Positions 25,201-39,578 of a stretch of DNA of 64,000 nt are shown here, piece after piece. The stretch lies in assembly GCA_963693285.1 (NCBI GenBank), contig OY848927.1, forward strand, positions 3,958,643 to 4,022,642, read 5' to 3'. The notes below the pieces were generated by a model that searched no databases, was not told the origin of the DNA, and was given only the letters and a program-made list of their open reading frames with translations. A program made the translations under genes and the position numbers. Every line of letters begins with the position of its first letter. Within the stretch, counting starts at the first letter, position 1. The DNA comes from Xestospongia muta (taxonomy: Eukaryota > Porifera > Demospongiae > Haplosclerida > Petrosiidae).

Positions 25201-28200
25201 ATGTTGATGTAGTAACTGTTTAGATTAGATATTAAATAAATCAAAATTAAACTAGTATACATTTATATAACATTATTATAAACTAACTTGTTGGTGGTTC
25301 AGCTAGAGTTTGATTACCAATTACTGTCCATAGTCCATAACCATTAACAGTGTAACCACGTACACCAAACAGATAACACCTGTTACTTATCAGATCATTT
25401 ATAGTCACATTTCTACTGCTTGTATTAGTTTTTATCATTGGATTAAAGCCATAACTAAGAGAACAACTACCATTAGACTGATGAGTAGTGTACCCTATCT
25501 CATATGTGATAATGGGATAGTCTACAGGAATATAACTAGGTACACTCCATAAGATAATAGCCCATGTAGTAGACATCAAACTGGATAGTGTATTAACTGG
25601 ACCAGGAACTGAGTACAAAATATAATTGTTGTTCAAACAGACTGATGATTTTCTTACCAGCTCCAATCTGTACTTCAATAGAATTACTGAAGGGACCTCT
25701 TCCAATAGAGTTCACACCAGCTACACTCATGTTATATACATTACCAAATACTAGATCATTCACAATGATATATCTCTCACTAGTGGTGAGGTTGTAAGTC
25801 ATACTATTGTTACTAATGATCACAATATACTCAATGATTCTACCATTACGTAAATGACAATCAACCTCTTCCAATATGATTTTGTTTGATGTCAAACTAA
25901 CAGATGAAACCATGATCAACTTTGGTGATCCCATAGGTTCTAAAGTTGTATTAAGTTTCTATTAAAACATTAAAAGTATTATTTACCTGACATTGGTTCT
26001 GTTTCACCTAATATCATTACTGGACTAGACTCTCCTAGTATATTACCAGCTCTCATTGTGATGGTATAGTTCATACCACTGAATAATTCTCTTAATATAT
26101 AACTGAATGTTGTATTGAACTGATGAGTAGTAACAGAGATCAATGTCACATTAACTGATGATAACTCAGGACAAGATGGACTATAGGAAATGTTGTAGTA
26201 TGTTACATAGTTACCATCTTCTCTACTGAGACTAGTCCAATTCATTCTAATAGTAGTGGTTGATACATCACTCACTGACAGATTAGTTACTGGTGTAGGA
26301 ACTAGACAATCAAATAAAGTCACATTGTGTTTATACAAATATCAACTCACCATCAAACCTTAACAATCTTTGTGTACTATTAATTGAAGGAAGATCTTTA
26401 TATGAGTACACACTGATCTCATAATATCTACTCAATCTTAGTCCATTGATTAGAATTTCATCTTCTGTAGTAGATAATATCTTGTTGGTACCTACTCCAG
26501 TAGTAGAGTTAATGACAATCACATATCCATTAGTCTGTGATGATATAGTCCAGTTGACATTGATACTACTCTCATTGAAAATATATGTCATCACATTAGA
26601 TGGAGGACCACTGGGAACTAGAAACCAGTAAACCTAGTTAAGATGAACAACTAAATTTCACATACCTTGTAATATCACAGTGTCACTGTAGTTCACTCCT
26701 TTATACATTGCTATACAGGTAACATTAACTGACACTCCCAGTGGATCAGGATATACCAATAGTGTGTTGTTGTATATGAGGAGATCAGAATCAATTAATG
26801 TATACATTGAGTTGTACTTTATCACTCCATTCACTAACCAGTAAACATCAGTAGTAACATTGACAGTAGTTGTGATACAATCAATATGATATTGAGTCTT
26901 TTGAAGTTCAGTAATTGATGAGACAAATGTCCAATTGATTGATGAAATAACTGAATAAATTAATTTATAATGACCAATATTTGATAGATATTAGAATACC
27001 TGACAATGTTTGTACACTGATTGCATTACTAGCAGGTCCCAGTATATCTTGATAGGCTCTCACTGTGATGTTATAAGTTGTTATTGGTATTAGTCCTTTC
27101 AGTGTAGTCTCATTCTGACTACCTCCCTTTACCTGTTGTGTCACAGTGTGTGTGTCACTAGTGACATTGACTACATATCCATCAGCATCAGATGGAACAG
27201 GTGTCCAACTGACAGCAATAGTGGTAGCTGTCTTGTTGACCAGAGAAGAAGGAGAGGGAGTGAATCCTGGAGCTGAGAGGGTTACAAATGACATGTAACT
27301 ATAGAAGTAAAGTACTTACCAGTTACTGTAAGATAACGATTTCTTATAACCTCATCAACTTTTTCATAACACCTATGTACATGATCACCATTATTGTTTG
27401 ACTGACTAAATATTCCACTATTGATCTTCTCTGCATACCAAGTAACAGTTAGATTATGAACAATTGTATTATTAATACTGTAAATATTTTGATCCTCACT
27501 ATTACAACTGTATCCAAAGCTTTGTGTCAAACAATTGAATTCAATACTAGAACTTTGACTGTTATTTACATAATACCAAATGAAATTTCTGTCAATTCCA
27601 CTTTGAACACATTGAAGTCTGTATTGTTGTGGAACAACTGTCATATCAGAAAGGTACACAACAACATTGAAATTTATGATCTCTACATGTCCTATAATTT
27701 ATAATGACCAGTATTTAATGGATATTAGAATACCTGACAATGTTTGTACACTGATTACATTACTAGCAGGTCCCAGTATATCTTGATAGGCTCTGACTGT
27801 GATGTCATAACTTGTTACTGGTATCAGTCCCTTCAGTGTGGTCTCATTCTGACTACCTCCCTTTACCTGATGTGTCACAGTGTGTGTGTCACTAGTGACA
27901 TTGACTACGTATCCATCAGCATCAGATGGAACAGGTGTCCAACTGACAGTGATAGTGGTAGCTGTCTTCTTGACCAGAGTATGAAGAGAGGGAATGAATC
28001 CTGGAGCTGAGAGGGTTACATATGACATCATGTATCTATAGTAGTAAAAGTACTTACCAGTTACTGTAAGATAACGATTTCTTACAATCTCATCAACTTT
28101 TTCATAACACCTATGTACATGATCACCATTATTGTTTGACTGACTAAATATTCCACTATTGATCTTCTCTGCATACCAAGTAACAGTTAAATTATGAACA

Positions 28201-28984
28201 ATTGTATTATTAATACTGTGAATAGTTTGACTCTCATTACTACAACTGTATCCAAAGTTTTGTGTCAAACAATTGAATTCAATACTAGAACTCTGACTGT
28301 TATATACATAATACCACCTGAAATGTCTTTCAATTCCACTTAGAACACATTGAAGTCTGTATTTTTGTGGAACAACTGTCATATCAGAAGGAAACTCAAC
28401 ATCACTGAAGTCTATGATCTCTACATGTTCTATAATAGATCAGTAACAAATGAGAGTGTGTACTAGTACAATGAGATATAACTTACTGAATATATGAACA
28501 GTGATGATGTTGGTAGTAGAATCAGAACAACTACTGGGTAGACAACACCTGAAATCATTACCACCTATATTATCTTTAGTATGTGTATTAGTAGATTCAT
28601 AAAAAAGCTGTCCATTAGGTCTGTACACAGTGATGTTAGCAGAACTATTAGATTCAATACAGCGAAGAGGATCTCCGTTATTGCTGTTGTTACAGTTGAC
28701 ATGTTGTCCATTAGGATAGATCCACTCTCCTCCAGACAAAGTAGAATCAGGTAACACACACTGGAGAGGTGAATAGTTAGTGTGACCTGGTGTGATGTAA
28801 ATATGATTGATGTAGGAGCCATTAGGATAACAACTTCCATTGAACATCAGGTAGATGATACCTAGAACATTGTTAATAAATGATGTACTACACATCAATT
28901 CAACTTACCTGAGTCTGGTGGACAGTTACTAATAACTTCATTCGCACATAACAAGAAGATAGTAGCCAGTAGTAGTACTGACAT
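22292..28984 (-). CDS. RPTP-4: longest array member, extra Ig-FN3 pair and divergent FN3 pair
   Basis: Signal peptide exon 28909-28984 (MSVLLLATIFLLCANEVIS), CCLP Ig-like exon about 28488-28863, then two successive Ig-FN3 pairs (Ig about 28060-28420, FN3 27735-28007; Ig about 27320-27690, FN3 27001-27275), Ig about 26666-26951, FN3 about 26350-26620 and 25987-26307. The next two FN3 exons (about 25660-25938 and 25290-25604) are clearly different in sequence from those of the other four genes at this position. Transmembrane exon about 25119-25217. ITIM exon 24566-24907 with SQYEIV, VIYANV and STYEVI. D1 about 24500-23580 is intact (SWPDHG, HCSAGVGRTG). D2 ends at TAA 22292 and reads C-S-D-T-V-S-R-S-G, with Ser after the invariant Arg as in many active PTPs, but keeps W-S-N-D. 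No broken exon was found. Confidence 0.88.
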
Positions 28985-29655
28985 TGTCTTACCAAAAGAG
29001 CAACTAAAATTACATTCAATGACTTTTGCTGCTAAAGTAACTATTTATTAGTTCTCTAGAATAGCAATGCTAATATAATAACTTTCAGTGCATTATATAA
29101 ATAGACATGTTATGAGTCAAGATGATGTAATTAGGTAATCAATAATAAGTGATGGAAACACAAAAGTAATGTTGTTATTACTGAACTTTGATTGATTTCA
29201 TTTGGTTGATCCAAAAGTGAACAAAAACATTGACAGATATTTTAAGTAATGGAGTGAGTAAAAGGGTAAGGTATTTATGACTATGTACACTAAATCATCA
29301 TACTCATCACAATAATAACTATGTACACTAAGGAAGGATTAAAATAGCTAGGACCTATGTAGATATAAATATACACATAGGTAGTACTACTGTCTGACCA
29401 CCTGACTGATAAAGATAAATATATATGTTACTAATTTTACTTATATTGAGTAACAGGAAAATGTTTCCTATAGTTTTAACTTTAATAGCTTAATGAAAGA
29501 GAAATTCATGTAAACAAATACATCAGAGTGATGTGTGTTTCAGTATAAAATTTAACTTCTAAATCTTCTATTCAAATGAAAGTAAACATCAATACAAATA
29601 TAAACTATAAACACAGTTCATTGTTACACTAACTACAATAACTGGTGTACACAAT
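28985..29655. other. Spacer between RPTP-4 and RPTP-5
   Basis: This 671-bp AT-rich spacer is homologous to the other spacers but has about 150 bp (29135-29285) not seen in the RPTP-1/2 and RPTP-2/3 spacers. It contains the palindromic element at 29354-29381. No open frame is supported. Confidence 0.7.
29354..29381 (-). promoter_or_regulatory. Conserved palindromic spacer element, copy 5
   Basis: Perfect arms CCTATGT and ACATAGG with the AT-rich core. It is 275 bp beyond the RPTP-5 stop and 370 bp upstream of the RPTP-4 start. Confidence 0.5.
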
Positions 29656-32600
29656 TTACTGAACTTTGAAATTTGAATATGTACAGTTCATTTCTAAGTA
29701 AACTTCAATCACATTGTACACTGAATAGTACTGATCCTATAAGTATTATTATATTATTATTATTATAATGGACTAGTACATACCAGTGTAGTCACAGCTC
29801 CTGGTTTGTTCATTCTAACACCTTTGATCACTTGAAATACATCTATTACACCTTCTGTTTTACATTGTTCTAAAGCAATACTTACTGAACAGTATACTCC
29901 AGAGCGACTTACTGTGTCACTAGAGAGAGGAAGAAAGTAACTAACTATTAATATGTGTACAGTCTATTCACCTGCAGTGTACAACTATTGGTCCTCCTCC
30001 AATCTTCTGTTGTCTTCTAATGACCTCCTCAATCACTTGGAGAATAGTTTTAGGTTCTCTGACATAACCATCATTAGACCAGTCCACAACTTGGAATTGG
30101 ATTACATTATGACTCAAACCCTGTTAATTATAGCAATAGTAATAATTGTCTAATAAACAGTAAATTAATTTACTCTTTTCTTCTCATTAAAAACACAAAG
30201 ATTTCTTTGAACAAATCCTCTCTTTACTTCATTACAAATACAATTTACATGATATTCTCCATATTTCATTACATTTGATGTACACCAATATTGATAACAC
30301 ATTTCCTGTACAATTTATTTATCTATATATCACTTTATAACTAACCCATACCTCTCCATTCTCTTCTAATTCACATAACATCACAATAGCAGACACTTTA
30401 TAATCCATTATCATCTTCCAAAAGTCTCTGGTAGTGTTCTCCATAGGACTCTGAGCTATAATAAATGCTTTCTTCTCATGATAACCCTATAATATTGTCT
30501 TAATATTTTGTCAGTTAAAATTATGACATACATTGACAAATGTAGCATTAATGTAACCATTTGCTTCTTTCAGAGGTACAAGGTTCTTATCAGCTACAAA
30601 TGTCAACAACATCAACAACAATAATAATAAAGTATTAATAACAATTGAACTTACATGGCAAGTATTTTTGACTTCTGTTTTTCTTCATATGACTTTGTGC
30701 TGTATCCTGATTAATGTCATCAGGATTTGGTGATAGCTTTGATAGTAACTCAAACTGACACTCAAAACCACTTTTACCACTTTTATAATCTCTTTCTTTT
30801 AATTTATGGACATCTTCAGAGTACCTATCACTAGATATCTCAGTTTCTCCACAAATAACTGCCTCTAAAATAACATCATGTAAAAATACATACTGCTCCT
30901 AAAAAGAAAAAATATTGTTAATATCATTGTTTATTTAAAAAAATCCCCACTTACCACTGTCTGGACCATCTTCATTCTCTGTTCTCTAAGTCTATTGATA
31001 ATACCAGCAATATCTACTACTCTCTCTTTACTAGCTTGTTCCTGAGCTATGTCCAAAGCAATAAATGTACCAGTACGACCTACACCAGCACTGCAGTGGA
31101 CTAAGATGGGACCTTTACTGATGTTCCACTTGTTTGTTGCTCGTTTGTGTAATCTTAACAATGGAATCACATATTCAGGTACACCATGATCTGGCCAAGA
31201 TGTCATATGATATTGGCTCAATTCATGACTTTCATTTAAATTATCAACAGATAACTAGAATATAAACATTATTAAAATGACATAATGATATAGCTAACCT
31301 CTATTGTAAGCCTACGAGTAGTAAAATCTGGTAAAACTTGTTCATCCAGTAATGTCACTGTGAAAGGACCATATTCTTTAGCTTTCATACAATCTTTTGG
31401 CCAATATTGTTCACATTTACTCTTTGATCCTTCCTTTAAGTTGGTTACCATCACAATAGAACATGGTTTCTCTTGCCAGACTAATCGCCAAAAATCAATC
31501 AATGTTTTTGTCATTGGACCTAGAATAGTAGGTTCTCATTAGAACATAAGTTAAATTTATTAATAAACTGCTTTACCTTGAATGGCAAGAAATTTTTTGG
31601 CACAAAGAAAGCCCTATTTGGATATAAATAATGTCTATATTACAGAGAAAATAATGAATTAAACTTACATCAATATGACTTGCATTGATGTAATCATTTT
31701 CATAGTTCCCAAAACTCTTTAGAATAATTCTATTATCATCATCTGTTGACAAGTAAGACATCAAGACATCTGTTATTAATAGAAATAAACATACAGACTG
31801 TTATATTTTGGAATCGATTCAAAGGTTTGTTCTTTGAACTAAAACCAACAGTACAAGCTCTATCATTTCCTGTGTACAAGTTCTTTTAAGATATAATAAA
31901 ACAATACAATCAATCTAATATTTAGATTACCTTATATTGTTCATCAAAGGCTTTGTTATCATTAAGATGACAGGTGGCTACATGATCTCCCAAATCATTG
32001 ATGGGAATGGGTAATGTACAAGGGATCTTAGGATTGAAATAAGGTAAAGGAGGTTGTGGTTTCTTTGCTTTCTTTTTAGTATTATCAAGTAAACTTGTTT
32101 CTATAACTTCATATGTTGATTCTACAGTAACATCCTTTGATCTAATCTCATTATCAGATGTAATTGTAGGTAGAGGTGTTAATGGTTTGAGAGAAGATTT
32201 GACATTTGCATATATAACTTCAGATTTTGTTGGTTTTACTACTTCATATTGTGAGTCATCCATTGCTAAGTAGAAATACAATGTAATTTAGTTGATCAAT
32301 AGTGTCTTTGTTGTACCTGGTAATGTAGTTACACTATATGTAGGTTCCTTTAGATCAGTGAGAGAAATGTCATTAGATTTTTCTATATTGGACTTGTTTT
32401 TCCTAATGTATCTTTGATATCTATACAAATAATGGTGATGTAATAATTTGCTAATGTATGTAGTACATGTGTACTTACCCAATGATTATCAATATTACAG
32501 TAATAATGAGCACAATTAATATTATAATCATTGTAACACTGATACCAGCAGCTAGTCCAGATGATAATGTAGTAACTGTTTAGATTAGATAACAAAAAAT

Positions 32601-35331
32601 TATATTAAAAAGAAAAGAAAAAATATTATTACCTTCATTTGAATTACTTGTTGGCACTGTTGTTAATGGTGTCATAATAGCAGTTACTAAAGATATCAAA
32701 TAATTCAAAATTAAACTAGTATACATCTATATAATATTATTATAAACTAACTTGTTGGTGGTTCAGGTAGTGTTTTATTAGTAATTACTGTCCATAGTCC
32801 ATAACCATTAACAGTGTAACCACGTACACCAAACAGATAACAGGTATTACCTATCAGATCACTTATATTACTTGAATTTGTTGTATTTGATTCATTTAAA
32901 GTTCTATTGAATCTGATGAGATAATTTCCCCCTATAGAACAGTTCTCAGATTGTACTATTCCATAACCAATCTCATAATGTGTAATGTAATACTCCTTAG
33001 GAATGTAGTCTGGTAGAGTCCATGATATTAAGGCCAATCTTACATCAAATATATATGATAGACTAACATGACCTGGTACTGTAATACAGAGATATCAATT
33101 ACTATTTGAATATTCATATTAAACTAACCATTTCCAATTTCAAAACTCACAGGTTTACTAACAGGACCCATTCCTATGTCATTTACTCCAGCTACACTTA
33201 TATTGTAGACTTTACCTAACACCAGATCACTTGTTAGTATGTAGACTGTAGTACTACTGATATTAAACTCAATATCATCTCTACTTATTAGGATAACATA
33301 ACTAGTGATATGTCCATTATGTTGATAACAATCTATTTGATTCCAGGATATATTATAAAGTGATATGTTGACAGATTCTACTGACAAAGAAGTAGGAAAC
33401 CCATTAGGAGCTAAGGAAATAAACACAAACATTAAAAATGAAATGAATTCTAAATTACCTGTCATTAATGTGGCCTTATTTATCATCACTGGACTAGACT
33501 CTCCTAGTATATTACCAGATCTCACTGTGATGGTATAGTTCATACCACTGAACAATTTTCTTAATGTATAACTGAATGTTGTAATGGACTGATGAGAAGT
33601 AACAGAGATCGATGTCACATTAACTGATGATAACTCAGGACAAGATGGACTATAGGAAATGTTGTAGTATGTTACATAGTTACCATCTTCACTACTGGGA
33701 CTAGTCCAATTCACTCTAATAGTAGTAGTGGTTGAGATATCACTCACTGAGAGATTAGTTACTGGTGTAGGAACTAGACAATCAAATAAAGTCACATTGT
33801 GTTTATACAAATATCAACTCACCATTAAACCTTAACAATCTTTGTGTATTATTAATTGAAGGAAGATCTTTATATGAGTACACACTGATCTCATAATATC
33901 TACTCAATCTTAGTCCATTGATTAGAACTTCATCTTCTGTAGTAGATAATATCTTGTTGGTACCTACTCCAGTAGTAGAGTTAATGACAATCACATATCC
34001 ATTAGTCTGTGATGACATAGTCCAGTTGACTTTGATACTAGTCTCATTTAAAATATATGTCATCACATTAGATGGAGGACTACTGGGAACTAGAAAAGGA
34101 TAAACCTAGTTAAGATCAACAACTAAATTTCACATACCTTGTAACATGACAGTGTCACTGTAGTTCACTCCTTTATACATTGCTATACAGGTAATATTAA
34201 CTGACACTCCCAGTGGATCAGGATATACCAGTAGTGTGTTGTTGTATATGAGGAGATCAGAATCAATTATTGTACAGCTTGAGTTGTACTTCATCACTCC
34301 ATTCACTAACCAGTAAACATCAGTAGTAACATTAACAGTAGTTGTGATACAATCAATATGATATTGAGTGTTTTGAAGTTCAGTAATGGATGATACAAAT
34401 TTCCAATTGATTGATGAAATAACTAGAAAATAACTTAATAATGACCAATATTTGATGGATATTAGAATACCTGACAAAGTTTGTACACTGATTGCATTAC
34501 TGGCAGCTCCCAGTATATCTTGATAGGCTCTGATTGTGATGTCATAAGTTGTTTCTGGTATCAATCCCTTTAGTGTAATCTCATTCTGACTACCTCCCTT
34601 TACCTGTTGTGTCACAGTGTGTGTGTCACTAGTGACATTGACTACATGTCCATCAGCATCATATGGAACAGGTATCCAACTGACAGTGATAGTGGTAGCT
34701 GTCTGGTTGACCAGAGTAGGAGGAGAGGGAGCAAATCCTGGAGCTAAGAGGATTACAGATGACATCATGTATCTATAGTAGTAAAAGTACTTACCAGTTA
34801 CTGTAAGATAACGATTTCTTACAATCTCATCAACATTATCATAACACATATATACATGATCACCATTATTGTTTGACTGACTAAATATTCCACTATTGAT
34901 CTTCTCTGCATACCAAGTAACAGTTAAATTATGAACAATTGTATTATTAATACTGTGAATAGTTTGACTCTCATTACTACAACTGTATCCAGAGTTTTGT
35001 GTCAAACAGTTGAATTCAATACTAGAACTCTGATTGTTATATACATAATACCACCTGAAATGTCTTTCAATTCCACTTAGAACACATTGAAGTCTGTATT
35101 GTTGTGGAACAACTGTCATATCAGAAGGAAACTCAACAACACTGAAGTCTATGATCTCTACATGTCCTATAGTAGATCAGTAACAAATGAGAGTGTGTAT
35201 TAGTACAATGAGATATAACTTACTGAATATATGTACTACACATCAGGTCACTTACCTGAGCCTGATGAAGAGTCACTAATAACTTTACTCATCCATAAAA
35301 AAAAGATAATATCTAGCAGCCACATATTCAT
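29656..35331 (-). CDS. RPTP-5: array-terminal receptor phosphatase lacking the distal Ig-like exon
   Basis: Rightmost array member. Its first exon (about 35256-35331) encodes a different hydrophobic leader (MNMWLLDIIFFLWMSKVIS) and ends in phase 1 at a good donor. The CCLP Ig-like exon present in the other four genes is missing. The next exon is Ig (about 34797-35165), then FN3 (34472-34745), Ig (34137-34422) and four FN3 exons (34090-32752). An extra 54-bp exon (32633-32686) adds a Thr/Ser-rich stalk before the transmembrane exon (about 32480-32577). The ITIM exon (31932-32265) keeps SQYEVV, VIYANV and STYEVI but has lost two codons near its start. D1 (about 31860-30950) has SWPDHG and HCSAGVGRTG. 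D2 ends at TAA 29656 with C-S-D-T-V-S-R-S-G. The loss of the distal exon keeps the frame because it is phase 1 on both sides. Function as a membrane tyrosine phosphatase is inferred from the family. Confidence 0.86.
32633..32686 (-). CDS. Extra juxtamembrane stalk exon of RPTP-5
   Basis: A 54-bp segment with an acceptor (CTTTAG) and donor (GTAATA) in phase 1 on both sides. It encodes 18 residues rich in Thr, Pro and Ser (for example TPLTTVPTSNSNE) between the last FN3 and the membrane helix. The other four genes go straight from FN3 to the transmembrane exon. It would add an O-glycosylation-type stalk; a cassette exon is possible. Confidence 0.6.
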
Positions 35332-35875
35332 CTCACCAGCACTAAGATAGTAGACCTATAGTAATTTATTTAAATACCTATTATGTGTTGCTTACTTTTA
35401 GAAAAATGCATAAACACAATATCATATCTTTTGTACATAATGAAAAACTACCTAATAGATTAGAATATTAATATAAAATCCTTTTGCCTGCCAAGACACA
35501 CCCATAGACCACAAACCTGTCTTTATGTTAAACCACAAATAAACAGTAGTATAACTGCAATGATAATAGTAGATACAAACAATTCTTTATTCCCAAATAG
35601 TGTAGGTTAATGCAGATCTACTTTAATGACAGATTGTGACTGTTATGTTTTAAATAATTTAAACAAGCAACATAAATCATGTAGCGCTTGTGTAGCAATT
35701 GTCCATTGAATAATACTGTATCAGTGCTTGTGTAGCAATTGTCCATAATACTAGGTACATTATTATTAAGAATTCATTTGACAGCAATACTGTAATATAT
35801 TATAATATGATGTTCATTTATAACATAATAACTTTATTATCATGTATTAATAACATAATTATCATCTTATTGTCT
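35332..35875. other. Spacer between RPTP-5 and IQUB
   Basis: This 544-bp AT-rich spacer marks the right edge of the array. It does not resemble the array spacers, so RPTP-5 has a different upstream region from its paralogues. A direct repeat of about 22 bp (core CTTGTGTAGCAATTGTCCAT) occurs twice between 35685 and 35745. No gene is seen. Confidence 0.7.
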
Positions 35876-39350
<3,475 letters not shown>

Positions 39351-39578
39351 GACTTGTGATTCAGTTAGTTCAGTGTATATTCGCCATGTTGTTTGTCAAA
39401 GTGGTTGCTTAGCAACTAGTCGTTGCTACGCAATGATGCCTAAAGGAACAAAATGGCTGACTAAACAAAGGTTACTTTCTAGTTTTTGACTTAGTCTCCT
39501 TTTGAGATAAAATTCTTACAAACAAGAAGACAAGAGTATTTTTACAACCTCCTAATAACATTGTGTACACTGTGTGGG
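39351..39578. promoter_or_regulatory. Bidirectional promoter of IQUB and the dynein heavy chain
   Basis: Only 228 bp separate the two divergent start codons (39350 minus, 39579 plus). The region includes an RFX-type X-box (39404-39416) and a weaker X-box-like site about 6 bp further on. No TATA box is obvious. Confidence 0.75.
39404..39416. promoter_or_regulatory. RFX X-box, perfect palindrome
   Basis: GTTGCT-T-AGCAAC: two perfect inverted 6-bp half sites with a 1-bp spacer, fitting the X-box consensus GTHNYY, short spacer, RRNAAC bound by RFX transcription factors at ciliary genes. It is 54 bp upstream of the IQUB ATG and 163 bp upstream of the dynein ATG, the usual distance for X-boxes. 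A second, imperfect GTTGCT...GCAATG lies at 39422-39435. Confidence 0.75.
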
